Of a stretch of 38,343 nucleotides of DNA, positions 15,506-23,146 are shown one piece after another. Source of the stretch: an uncultured Solirubrobacteraceae bacterium (GTDB lineage Bacteria > Actinomycetota > Thermoleophilia > Solirubrobacterales > Solirubrobacteraceae). The DNA lies in assembly GCA_902806205.1 (NCBI GenBank), contig CADCVR010000005.1, positions 1 through 38,343 on the forward strand, written 5' to 3'. A program made the position numbers and the translations under genes. The notes beneath the pieces are model-generated. The model worked only from the letters and a program-made list of their open reading frames with translations, was not told where the DNA came from and ran no database searches. Each line of letters opens with the position of its first letter. The stretch's first letter is position 1.

Positions 15506-16304
15506 TCGACGGCTGCTCGCCGAGGCGCGCCAGACCACGCGCACGGTCGCGCGGACGTTCGCGATCGCGGTCCGCCTGCTGCCACGCGAGATCCGCGACG
15601 ACGTCTACCTGCTCTATCTCGTGTTCCGCACGCTCGATGACCTCGTCGACGAGCACCACCCGGACCGGACGGCCCGGGTTGCCGCCGTCGAGGCGTGGTG
15701 CGCGTGCGGCGAGGCGGCGAGCACCGAGGCACGGATCCTCAGCGATCTGGCCCACCGCCACCCGATCCCGCGCGACGCGGTCGCGGACTTCTGCGTGGGC
15801 ATGCGCTCCGACCTCGCGTTCGCCGGGGTGGACAGCGAAGCCGAGCTCGACAAGTACTGCTATCAGGTGGCAGGCACCGTCGGCGTGGTCATGGCCGCGG
15901 TGCTCGGCACGAACGGCGACCCCGCCGCCGCGCGCCGCGCCGCCGCCGCACTCGGGATGGCGATGCAGCGCACGAACATCCTGCGCGACATCGACGAGGA
16001 CCGCGGCATGGGCCGCACGTACCTGGCGACCGAGACCGTGCAGCGCTTCGGCGCTCCTGAGCCCGGGCGCCGCGAGGCGCTCCTGCGCGACCAGATCGCC
16101 CGCGCCGACGCGCTCTACGACGAAGGAGTCGCGGGGATCGCGCTCCTGCGCTCGGGTGGCCGGGCGATCCGAGCCGCGGCCGCGATGTACCGCGAGATCC
16201 TGCGCCAGATCGAGCGCGAGGGCTACGGCGCGCGCCCGGGCCGCGCGGTCGTCTCGCGACGACGCAAGCTGGCGATCGCGGCGCGCCGCGGCTTCGTGGC
16301 CTGA
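15489..16304 (+). CDS. crtB: Phytoene synthase
   Basis: A 271-aa squalene/phytoene synthase that joins two geranylgeranyl diphosphates. The first aspartate-rich motif is D50-D51-L-V-D54, the second is D167-I-D-E-D171 within RTNILRDIDEDRG, followed by GRTYL. The ATG at 15489 lies inside the end of crtI (17-nt overlap), and choosing the longer upstream frame would only read crtI antiphase. Translational coupling of crtI and crtB is likely. Family length is 270-310, so the protein is complete. A small hairpin follows the stop. Confidence 0.94.
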   Translation: MLLERDRRLLAEARQTTRTVARTFAIAVRLLPREIRDDVYLLYLVFRTLDDLVDEHHPDRTARVAAVEAWCACGEAASTEARILSDLAHRHPIPRDAVADFCVGMRSDLAFAGVDSEAELDKYCYQVAGTVGVVMAAVLGTNGDPAAARRAAAALGMAMQRTNILRDIDEDRGMGRTYLATETVQRFGAPEPGRREALLRDQIARADALYDEGVAGIALLRSGGRAIRAAAAMYREILRQIEREGYGARPGRAVVSRRRKLAIAARRGFVA

Positions 16305-16322
16305 GCGGCGTTCGATCGTCCA

Positions 16323-16338
16323 TCGGAGTAAGCTCCGA
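16323..16338 (+). terminator. Small hairpin after crtB
   Basis: TCGGAG-TAAG-CTCCGA, a perfect 6-bp stem 18 nt beyond the crtB stop with no U tract. A weak terminator candidate. Confidence 0.25.
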
Positions 16339-16401
16339 ACGACCCGCCGGGATGGTCCACGGTGGAGTCATCTTGGAATCGTTTCCCGGTAAGGAGGCCT
16401 C

Positions 16402-16560
16402 ATGGTCGGTTTCGGCATCTTCCTGCTCATCGTCGCGGCGCTGGTACCCAAGCTCGCCGTCCTGTGGCCCATCGGCATGATCGCCATCGTGGTCGGCGTG
16501 ATCCTGTTCATCGCCGGCGCGCTGGGACACGCGATCGGTGGACGGCGGCACTACTACTGA
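16402..16560 (+). CDS. DUF6131-like mini membrane protein
   Basis: A 52-aa protein of two hydrophobic segments (about 3-19 and 22-44) ending in GGRRHYY. The arrangement, with Pro-Lys in the turn, a GALGHAIGG exit and the Arg-Arg-His-Tyr-Tyr tail, matches small actinobacterial DUF6131 proteins as I remember them. The function is unknown. A very strong AAGGAGG (16391-16397) sits 4 nt before the ATG. It lies after crtB and before a decayed methyltransferase copy. Confidence 0.8.
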   Translation: MVGFGIFLLIVAALVPKLAVLWPIGMIAIVVGVILFIAGALGHAIGGRRHYY

Positions 16561-16587
16561 GTGCAGCACCAAGCCGGCCCGGAGCCC

Positions 16588-16850
16588 ACGGCCGCGGTGA
16601 ACCGGTTCCTCGCCGCCGAATCCGAGGGTCTCTCCCCCGGACGCACGCTGGTGCGGCGAGGGACGCAACGCGATCTGGCTGCGCTACCGGCAGGCGACCG
16701 GCGTCACTTCTCCCCGGTGGTCTGGAGAACGCCTCGCCCGAGCAGCGCGGCGCCTCGGTGCAAGTGGCTCCTGGCCGACCTGCTCGACTATGTCCCGCCG
16801 CCGGCCGCCTTTCGACCTCGTGGGGATCGTCCTCACCTCACCTCACCTCG
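16588..16850 (+). pseudogene. Decayed copy of the methyltransferase gene at 18167
   Basis: The stretch from AACCGGTTCCTCGCCGCCGA onward aligns over about 260 nt with 18225-18490 of the intact methyltransferase, including the blocks TGCGGCGAGGGACGCAACGC and CCGCCGGCCGCC. Several indels break every frame. One removes the bases for the Asp of the SAM-binding DVACGEG motif, and others shift the frame before and after it. The part coding for the C-terminal half is missing. The remaining 116 bp to the next gene (16851-16966) hold no gene I can support; on the minus strand they encode a short hydrophobic stretch (TVAALGVALVTTAIAA) with no start codon. Confidence 0.8.
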
Positions 16851-16966
16851 GCCAGGCCGGCCCGGGCGCTCGAGGCGGCGATCGCCGTCGTCACGAGGGC
16901 GACCCCGAGGGCTGCGACGGTCCTGCCCGTCGGAGGCTGGTTCGTGTCCGCTTCCGGTGCACTCGG

Positions 16967-18025
16967 CTAGTCCGTGGCCAACACGCCGCAGAAGAACGAG
17001 CCGCTGACCTTGACCTCGGTGGCGTCGTCCTTGTTGACCAGGGTCGCGGCGAGCGTTCCCCCGCGCAGATCGGGACCGAGGGACATCGTGCCGGCGATCG
17101 ACGTCGGTGTGTACAGCGTCTCCCAGCCCGTGCCGGCCCCGTCTCCGAAGCGCACCCAGTTGTCGGAGAAGAGGCTGGGCGGGTCGTCCTCCGTCCGCCC
17201 CTTGAAGGAGTAGGTGCCGGATCCGTTGAACTGCGAGCGCTGGAGCGTCACTTCCAGGATCCACACGCGGCCGTTGACCACGGTGGTCCAGACCCCTCCC
17301 CAGTCGTGCCGCGGCGACTCACCCCCGGGATCGCGGTGGGACGAGCAGGTGCCATCCTCGGTGAACGCCGCCGTCCTGGCGCCCGAGGCCGTGAGGCTCG
17401 TCCCCGACTGCGGGAGCGGCCGCGCAGGCGGAGTCGGCGTGGGCCGCGGCGGCGAAGCCGGCCGAGCAGGCGGTGCGGCCGCCGGCCCGTGCGCGACCAG
17501 CCCTGTGTTCGGTGCGCGGTCCGCGCTCTTGCCCTGCTTGTCGATCCTGGCGCGCCAGCGCAACGCCGAGGGGCTGCCGAGGTGCTTGAGAGACACCGCG
17601 TAGCGGATGCTCCTGCGGCTCGGGCGGCTCACCTGCACCGGATACTTGCCTCCCTGACCGTTCGAGCCGCCCTTCGGGGTGAGCCGGTAGCGCTTGCCGC
17701 CGGCCTCGACCTCGACCGTGGGCGCCAGCGCGTTCCGGGTCGAGAACACGCGATAGGTGGCGATCCGGAAGACCACCTTCTCGCCCGTGTGCTCGATGCG
17801 CCCGCTTCTGAGGTCAGGACACCCCGGTGCCTTGCACCTGGATGCGTCCCTGCCGTCCTGGATCGACGCGTCGTGCGCCCACGCGGGAGCGGCGGTCAGG
17901 AGGCCGGCGAGGGTCACCGAGACGGCGAGTCCGGCGACTGCCTGGCGTCGCACCGCGAAAGTGCCGGCGGCGCCTTCGCGCCGCCGGTGAGTGCTACGGA
18001 GGTGCTGCGAGCTGATCTGACGCAC
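16967..18025 (-). CDS. Secreted two-domain protein, unknown function
   Basis: A 352-aa protein with an Arg-rich start, a hydrophobic core (AVAGLAVSVTLAGLLTAAP) and AWA-H as likely signal peptidase site near residue 50. The mature part has an N-terminal domain of about 130 residues with one Cys pair (RCKAPGCPD), a proline-rich linker (PPARPASPPRPTPTPP), and a C-terminal beta-rich domain of about 140 residues with Trp/Gly-rich strands and two distant Cys. No enzyme motif is recognised. GTG at 18025 is chosen because AGGAAGG precedes it; an in-frame start at 18073 and a later GTG at 17953 are alternatives. The second would give a more usual signal peptide length. Confidence 0.75.
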   Translation of the reverse strand: MRQISSQHLRSTHRRREGAAGTFAVRRQAVAGLAVSVTLAGLLTAAPAWAHDASIQDGRDASRCKAPGCPDLRSGRIEHTGEKVVFRIATYRVFSTRNALAPTVEVEAGGKRYRLTPKGGSNGQGGKYPVQVSRPSRRSIRYAVSLKHLGSPSALRWRARIDKQGKSADRAPNTGLVAHGPAAAPPARPASPPRPTPTPPARPLPQSGTSLTASGARTAAFTEDGTCSSHRDPGGESPRHDWGGVWTTVVNGRVWILEVTLQRSQFNGSGTYSFKGRTEDDPPSLFSDNWVRFGDGAGTGWETLYTPTSIAGTMSLGPDLRGGTLAATLVNKDDATEVKVSGSFFCGVLATD

Positions 18026-18166
18026 GATGCCCTTCCTGGTCGGTCCGGCGCGAACGTAACGGGCGAGCTGCACGTAACCGGCAAATTTCAGGGCTCACCC
18101 TGAGAGTGTCGGCGTTCCCTGGGTCGGTCGGGACGGTCACGAACGGGCGACGGGCAAGATGTGGCG

Positions 18167-18769
18167 ATGGACAGCGCAGGATGGGATCGCCGCTACGCCG
18201 GCAGCGAGCTGATATGGACGGCCGAGGCGAACCGGTTCCTCGCCGCCGAGGCCGAGGGTCTCCCCGCCGGTCGCGCGCTGGACGTCGCGTGCGGCGAGGG
18301 ACGCAACGCGATCTGGCTGGCGCAGCGCGGGTGGCAGGTGACGGGCGTCGACTTCTCCCCAGTGGGCTTGGAGAAGGCCGCGCGCCTCGCCGAGCAGCGC
18401 GGCGCCGCGGTGCAGTGGGTGCTGGCCGACCTCGTCGACTACGTCCCTCCGCCGGCCGCCTTCGACTTCGTGGCGATCCTCTACCTCCACATCGACGGCG
18501 CCGCGATGCGCGGTGTCCTGCGGCGGGCAGCCGCAGCACTGGCCCCCGGCGGCACGCTGCTCGTCGTCGGACACGACCCGGCCAACATCCGGGAGGGATA
18601 CGGCGGGCCACAGAACCCGGCGATCCTCATGACGCCCGACGAGATCGCCGAGACGTTGCCCGACGACCTCGACATCGAGCGCGCCGAGCGCGTGCGCCGG
18701 CCGGTCGCCTCAGCGGGCGGGGACGTTCAGGCCATCGATGCTCTCCTCCGCGCTGCGCGGCCGAGCTGA
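18167..18769 (+). CDS. Class I SAM-dependent methyltransferase (TehB-like)
   Basis: A 200-aa methyltransferase with WDRRYAGSELIW at the start, SAM motif I ALDVACGEGRNAIWLA (about 39-54), acidic motif II VTGVDFSP, motif post-II VLADLVDY, and LAPGGTLLVVGHDP. This layout is typical of TehB-like enzymes whose substrates range from metalloid oxyanions and thiols to small metabolites. ATG 18167 is chosen: CAAGAT (18155-18160) sits 6 nt upstream, a leaderless distance, and homologues start at this Trp-containing segment; GTG 18161 is possible. A broken copy lies at 16588-16850. Confidence 0.88.
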   Translation: MDSAGWDRRYAGSELIWTAEANRFLAAEAEGLPAGRALDVACGEGRNAIWLAQRGWQVTGVDFSPVGLEKAARLAEQRGAAVQWVLADLVDYVPPPAAFDFVAILYLHIDGAAMRGVLRRAAAALAPGGTLLVVGHDPANIREGYGGPQNPAILMTPDEIAETLPDDLDIERAERVRRPVASAGGDVQAIDALLRAARPS

Positions 18770-18922
18770 CTGCGGGTGCGCAGCCAGTGACGCGGCAGAG
18801 ACCGGAGGAAGGTTCGGGCTTGACGATGCTAAGTGCTTCGGATCACCTCAGGGTGGGCGCCGTCGTCTCGACACAACGCGCGGGCGGCTGACCCCAGCGG
18901 CGATTCGCCATGCTGACCGGCA

Positions 18923-19660
18923 GTGTTCGCTCCCGAGCGCCACCGGCAGCTCGCCGGCCTGCTCGACGTTCACCCGGCGAGCCGCGTCGTCGATCTCGGC
19001 TGCGGGAGCGGCCACACGCTGACCGAGATCATGGCGAGGCTCGAAGTCGCCGGCGTGCTCGTCGGCGTCGACGCCCGCCGGCAGCGGGCCCCGGACGCGC
19101 TCGTCGGCGACCCGCGCCTGCGCCTGATCGTCGCTGACCTCGACCAGCCGCTGCCGTTCGCAGCCGGCCAGTTCGACCGCGCCGTCTGCCACAACGTGCT
19201 CGAGTGCCTGGCAGAACCTGACGCGTTCCTCGCCGAGGTCTGGCGCGTGCTCGCCCCTGGTGGTCTGTTCGTCCTGGGTCATAGTGACTTCGACACCATC
19301 GTGTTCACCTCCGACAACCTCGCGCTGACCCGTCGTCTGGTGCACTGCTACTGCGACACGACCCAGAAATGGATGCGCCGATCCGACGGGACGACCGGAC
19401 GCAGGATCGCCGGCGTCGCCGCCCGCTCGCCGTTTGCGATCGACCGCGTCCACGCGTGGGTCAACGTCCTCACGTCGCTCGAGCCGGGCTCCTCCGGGCA
19501 CGAGGCAGCACACGCCGTCGCCCACGTCGGCCGCCGTGACCCGCGGATCGGCGATCACGCCGTCGACGGATGGCTGGCGGGCCTCGAGCGCCTGGCCCGC
19601 GACAACGCTTTTCTGTACAGCGTCAACGACTACGCCGTTCTCGCCCGCAAATCGCCCTAG
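18923..19660 (+). CDS. Class I SAM-dependent methyltransferase
   Basis: A 245-aa methyltransferase with motif I VVDLGCGSGHTLTEI (about 22-36), VGVDAR, VADLDQPLPF, and VLAPGGLFVLGHSDFDT. Residues 120-245 form a substrate-binding part with LVHCYCDTTQKWM and a C-terminal FLYSVNDYAVLARK, typical of enzymes of this class ending with a beta strand. The substrate is unknown. GTG at 18923 starts it. It converges on the GNAT gene, with both stop codons inside one CTAG (19657-19660). A 153-bp gap separates it from the first methyltransferase; I see no gene there. Confidence 0.85.
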   Translation: MFAPERHRQLAGLLDVHPASRVVDLGCGSGHTLTEIMARLEVAGVLVGVDARRQRAPDALVGDPRLRLIVADLDQPLPFAAGQFDRAVCHNVLECLAEPDAFLAEVWRVLAPGGLFVLGHSDFDTIVFTSDNLALTRRLVHCYCDTTQKWMRRSDGTTGRRIAGVAARSPFAIDRVHAWVNVLTSLEPGSSGHEAAHAVAHVGRRDPRIGDHAVDGWLAGLERLARDNAFLYSVNDYAVLARKSP

Positions 19661-20523
19661 TCCCGGGCCGTCCGCGAGCCGCCGGCGCTGCCGAAGAGGT
19701 ACTCCTGCGCGTCGCCTGAACGGCGGTAGCCCACGGCCCGGTAGATGTGGTTGGAGGTCGGGTTGGCGAGGTCGGTGTAGAGCATGCACGTCGTCGCGCC
19801 GGCGGCAAGTGCGCGCCGGCTGACGTCGGCGGCGAGGGCGGTGGCATAGCCCTGACGGCGCGCCGCGGGCGGCGTGTAGACCGGGCCCAGGCGGACCACG
19901 CCCGCGACGGGCTGGTTCGTGCCGGCCATCGAGACCACCCGGTCCTCCTCCCAGACGAACAAGCGCCCGTCACGCAGGCGCCGGTCGATTCCAGGCTCCA
20001 CGGCGGTTGCGGGCAGGCCCGCGTCGCGGTTGAAGGCGCTCGTCCACTCGATCACCAGGTCGCGATCGGATCCGTCGGCGGGGCGGGCCCGGCCGGCAGG
20101 GCGGCTCGGAGGATCCTTCACGTGCGCGAGCCGGTACATCGCCTGGCTCATCCCCTGTCGGACCGTGCCACCGGTGCAGCGCCGCCACGCTTCGGCGAGG
20201 TAGGAGGCCGTGGGCTGCGGACCGTTGACGCCCGGCAGTCCGGGATCCACGTCGAGGAGCTCCGGCATCAGGGCATCGGCCACCTCCGCGCTCAGGCGGG
20301 AGGCGAGGAGCCCCCGGGGCGGCGTGCGTAGCACCGCCCCCGAGACCTTCCCGCTTCCGCCGGCTTCGACCCAGCCGAACAGGGGCGTGTCGGTGCAGTC
20401 CGTCAGGGTCGCCACCACGGTGGCCAGGACGTTGTGCTCGATCGGTCGGCTCGTCAGGAACTCCCAGACGTGCCGGGTGAAGTCGGTGATGTCGCGTGTG
20501 ACGAAGACCTGCACGCAGCTCAT
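19657..20523 (-). CDS. GNAT-family N-acetyltransferase
   Basis: A 288-aa protein with a C-terminal GNAT domain: LGPVYTPPAARRQGYATALAADV contains the acetyl-CoA pyrophosphate loop R-R-Q-G-Y-A (about residue 233), followed by TCMLYTDLANPTSNHIYRAVGYRR, the usual beta5-alpha4 region. The N-terminal ~120 residues (VTRDITDF..., PLFGWVEAGG..., LLASRLSAE...) form a second domain common in actinobacterial members of this family. The acceptor substrate is unknown. ATG at 20521-20523. Confidence 0.85.
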   Translation of the reverse strand: MSCVQVFVTRDITDFTRHVWEFLTSRPIEHNVLATVVATLTDCTDTPLFGWVEAGGSGKVSGAVLRTPPRGLLASRLSAEVADALMPELLDVDPGLPGVNGPQPTASYLAEAWRRCTGGTVRQGMSQAMYRLAHVKDPPSRPAGRARPADGSDRDLVIEWTSAFNRDAGLPATAVEPGIDRRLRDGRLFVWEEDRVVSMAGTNQPVAGVVRLGPVYTPPAARRQGYATALAADVSRRALAAGATTCMLYTDLANPTSNHIYRAVGYRRSGDAQEYLFGSAGGSRTARD

Positions 20524-20644
20524 TGTCCTCGTGGCCGACGACGGGGTTCACCCGACCGGAGCTCACCGTCGACGAGATCGAGCGCAACCGCTCAGCGTCA
20601 GCGTCCACGGATTGATCCGGCGCTGCCCGGGAACGCGGGTCACC

Positions 20645-21004
20645 ATGCGCCAGCCGATCAAGGTCGAGTCCCATTCGCTCATCGACTACGCCTTCGCCGT
20701 CGTGTCGCTGGCTGTCCCGCCCGCGCTCGGGCTCAGCGGCGCGGCGCGCGCCATTCCGATGGCTTGGGGCGCGGGGCAGGGCACGCTGAACGCGCTCACG
20801 GACCAGTCCCGCGCGGTGAGATGCGTCGTGTCGTTCAAGCGTCACGGCCAGGTCGAGGCGGTCGCCCTCCCGGCGCTCGTGGCCACGGTGGCGATCACGC
20901 GGCCGTTCGGGCAGCGCGCCGCCAAGCCGTTCTTCTGGGCGCTGCTGACCGCGCTCGTCGGCAACTTCGTGCTCACCGACTACGACGCAGAGCCGACGTC
21001 CTAG
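20645..21004 (+). CDS. Conserved small membrane protein, unknown function
   Basis: A 119-aa protein with IDYAFAVVSLAVPPALGL (first hydrophobic segment, about 13-33), an ARAIPMAWGAGQGTLNALTD stretch, and two C-terminal segments ending in NFVLTDYDAEP. The arrangement of a helix, a GxxQGxxNALTD motif and a LTDYD tail recurs in hypothetical proteins of other actinobacteria as I remember them. The start ATG at 20645 has GGGTCACC in front, a weak ribosome binding site; the longer upstream frame is antisense to the GNAT gene and is not coding. Confidence 0.7.
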   Translation: MRQPIKVESHSLIDYAFAVVSLAVPPALGLSGAARAIPMAWGAGQGTLNALTDQSRAVRCVVSFKRHGQVEAVALPALVATVAITRPFGQRAAKPFFWALLTALVGNFVLTDYDAEPTS

Positions 21005-21083
21005 CGCGCATCGTGGAGAACACGACGTTGTGCCCGCATCGACGCGCGAGCGGCCTCCGGGCGCGGACCTCAGGGCCGAGCCG

Positions 21084-21569
21084 TCAGGGCGCCGACGCGC
21101 CGTCGGCGGCGCTGCGCAGCGCGGCGATGTCGAGCTTGCCCATTCCGAGCATCGCCTGCATGGCGCGCTGGGCGCGGGTCGGGTCCGGATCGGCGAACAG
21201 CTCCTCCATCCCGGTCGGCACGACCTGCCAGGACAGGCCGTACTTGTCCTTCAGCCAGCCGCACGGCCCTTCCGAACCGCCCTCCGACAGACGCTCCCAG
21301 TAGAAGTCCAGCTCGTCCTGGTTCTCGCAGGTGATCTGGAAGGAGACGGCCTCGTCGAACGTGAACTGCGGACCGCCGTTGATGGCGACGAACCGCTGAC
21401 CGTCCAGCTCGAACTCCACGGTCATCACCATGCCGGCCGGTCGCGGCGCGGCCTCGGTGTAGTGCGTGACGTTCACGATGCGCGAGTTCTCGAAGACGGA
21501 GGTGTAGAAGCTCGCGGCGTCCTCGGCCTCGGTGTCGAACCACAGGTTGGGAATGATCTTGTGCTGCAT
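21084..21569 (-). CDS. VOC-family (PhnB-like) protein
   Basis: A 161-aa glyoxalase/VOC-superfamily protein of the PhnB/3-demethylubiquinone-methyltransferase-like group: IIPNLWFDTEAEDAASFYTSVF at the start, FELDGQRFVAINGGPQFTFDEAVSF in the middle and WLKDKYGLSWQVVP near the end, all in the usual order. The C-terminal 40 residues form a helix region (RAMQAMLGMGKLDIAAL). True metal-binding residues are uncertain, as in most of this group. AAGGAGG lies 8 nt before the ATG at 21567-21569. It diverges from the sigma factor gene; an 18-bp palindrome lies in between. Confidence 0.88.
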   Translation of the reverse strand: MQHKIIPNLWFDTEAEDAASFYTSVFENSRIVNVTHYTEAAPRPAGMVMTVEFELDGQRFVAINGGPQFTFDEAVSFQITCENQDELDFYWERLSEGGSEGPCGWLKDKYGLSWQVVPTGMEELFADPDPTRAQRAMQAMLGMGKLDIAALRSAADGASAP

Positions 21570-21636
21570 GGAGCGGCCTCCTTCTGGGGCTTGCAAAGGG
21601 CTGGGATCCTGCTGTTGTAGACCGGCGTAGGCGAGC

Positions 21637-21654
21637 AAACTCATCGATGAGTTT
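21637..21654. promoter_or_regulatory. Perfect 18-bp palindrome, candidate operator
   Basis: AAACTCATCGATGAGTTT is a perfect inverted repeat in the 234-bp region between the VOC gene (minus strand) and the sigma factor gene (plus strand). The AT-rich ends stand out from the surroundings. It lies 68 bp from the VOC start and 150 bp from the sigma factor start. The binding protein is unknown; ArsR-, MarR- or TetR-type repressors are possible. A second hairpin, CGGGGC-TCGC-GCCCCG, lies about 120 bp further right. Confidence 0.55.
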
Positions 21655-21803
21655 CCGCGCGCCCCGCCGTCTCCACGTTCAGCCGCATTCACCACGCGCC
21701 GGCCACCGGCGCAGACGGGAGTCGAGCAGCATGGGACAGCCGGTGGTTCACTCCGAGATCATCGGTTGCGGGGCTCGCGCCCCGTGCTGGGAGACGGCGT
21801 AGG

Positions 21804-22865
21804 ATGGTCGCCATCGAATCGTCACCGCTCACGGTCACCCCGGCGTTCGGAGAGCTCGAGGAGCATCGCCGCGCGCTGACCGGATACTGCTACCGGATGC
21901 TCGGGTCTCCGTTCGAGGCCGAGGACGCCGTGCAGGACACGTTCCTGCGCGCGTGGCGCAACCTCGAGCGCTTCGAGGGGCGCGCAGCGCTGCGCTCCTG
22001 GCTGTACCGCATCGCGACGAACGTGTGCCTCGACATGCTCAAGAGCTCACAGCGCCGCGCCCGCCCGATGGACCTCGGGCCCGCGCGGTCTCCCCACGGC
22101 CCGATCGGCGACACGCTGCCGGAGGTCACGTGGGTGGAGCCGGTGCCGGACGGCCTGATCGCCGAAGACGGCGACCCGGCTGACGTGGCCGTCTCCCGGG
22201 AGACCGTCCGCCTGGCCTTCGTCGCGGCGCTGCAGCGACTTCCGCCCCGCCAGCGCGCGGCGTTGATCCTCTGCGAGGTCCTGCGCTGGAAGGCCTCCGA
22301 GGTCGCAGAGCTGCTGGACACCAGCGTCGCCTCGATCAACTCAGCGCTGCAGCGAGCGCGCGCGACGCTCGAGGCAAGCGACGCCGGCGCTTCGGGTCCG
22401 GCGCCCCCGCTCGACGCGTCCGGCCGCGAACTGCTTGATCGTTACGTGCAGGCCTTCGAGCAATACGACATGGAAGCGCTCACGTCGCTGATCCACGAGG
22501 ACGCGACCCAGTCCATGCCGCCCTACGAGCTCTGGCTCCGCGGCCGCGAAGACATCCTGAGCTGGTGGGTCGGGGCGGGGGCGGGGTGCCGCGGCTCCCG
22601 CGTGCTCCCGACGAAGGCCGCGAACGGATCGCCCGCGTTCGGTCAGTACAAGCCGAGCGAGGCCGGCGAGGGCTACGACCCGTGGGCGCTTCAAGTCCTG
22701 GAGATCAAGCAGGGCCGAGTCGTCGAGTTCACCTTCTTCCTCGCTACGGAGACCCTGTTCCCCCTCTTCGGCCTGCCCGCCCGGCTCGCGGGCCGGCCTC
22801 AGTCGAGCAGCACGTCGGCCAGCCCCATCAGCCCGACCAGCTCGCGCAGTCCTCGGGCGGGGTGA
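21804..22865 (+). CDS. ECF-type sigma factor with SnoaL-like C-terminal domain (TIGR02960-like)
   Basis: A 353-aa sigma-70 family factor. Sigma-2 region at about 15-90 (GYCYRMLGSPFEAEDAVQDTFLRAWR, SWLYRIATNVCLDMLK), a linker, sigma-4 region at about 145-200 (LQRLPPRQRAALILCEVLRW, SVASINSALQRARATL), then a SnoaL/NTF2-like domain at about 210-335. Factors of this type carry their own regulatory tail instead of an anti-sigma factor. The last ~20 residues (SSSTSASPISPTSSRSP) overlap the minus-strand STAS gene by 67 nt and look non-homologous, so the ancestral stop may have been earlier. It diverges from a VOC gene. Confidence 0.88.
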   Translation: MVAIESSPLTVTPAFGELEEHRRALTGYCYRMLGSPFEAEDAVQDTFLRAWRNLERFEGRAALRSWLYRIATNVCLDMLKSSQRRARPMDLGPARSPHGPIGDTLPEVTWVEPVPDGLIAEDGDPADVAVSRETVRLAFVAALQRLPPRQRAALILCEVLRWKASEVAELLDTSVASINSALQRARATLEASDAGASGPAPPLDASGRELLDRYVQAFEQYDMEALTSLIHEDATQSMPPYELWLRGREDILSWWVGAGAGCRGSRVLPTKAANGSPAFGQYKPSEAGEGYDPWALQVLEIKQGRVVEFTFFLATETLFPLFGLPARLAGRPQSSSTSASPISPTSSRSPRAG

Positions 22866-23095
22866 CGCAGGACGACCTGGCAGGCGTGGCGCCGGGCGGC
22901 CAGATGGAGCCGCGCGAGCGCGTCGACCGTCACCGCGTCGGCGGCGACGCCGCGCACGTCGCACAGGGCCACGTCGGCGTCCGTTCTCTCCAGCAGCCGG
23001 CAGACCCGGTCACAGAGGCCGGGCAGGTCGCCGCGCGCGACGGGGCCGCCGATGGCGAACGAGATCGTCTGCCGGGCTGAGGAGGCCATCAGCAC
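22799..23095 (-). CDS. STAS-domain protein
   Basis: A 98-aa single STAS domain: GGPVARGDLPGLCDRV, DADVALCDVRGVAADAVTVDALARLHLAARR, then VVLRHPARGLRELVGLMGLADVL. The phosphorylatable Ser of anti-sigma factor antagonists (usual DSSG) is not present; the equivalent stretch reads AVTVDA with Thr. It may be a non-phosphorylated STAS or use this Thr. GTG at 23095 or ATG at 23089 start it; the difference is two residues. Its 3' end overlaps the sigma factor gene on the opposite strand. A functional link to that sigma factor is possible but unproven. Confidence 0.8.
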   Translation of the reverse strand: MLMASSARQTISFAIGGPVARGDLPGLCDRVCRLLERTDADVALCDVRGVAADAVTVDALARLHLAARRHACQVVLRHPARGLRELVGLMGLADVLLD

Positions 23096-23146
23096 AATGA
23101 CCGGTCGGCCGGGCAGAAATCAGCGGCGTGCGCCCCGCATGATCGA

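Noticed and set aside
18050-18110. ACGTAAC direct repeats and a CAGGG-CTCA-CCCTG hairpin upstream of the secreted-protein gene
   Set aside because: Short and imperfect; too little to call an operator or riboswitch.
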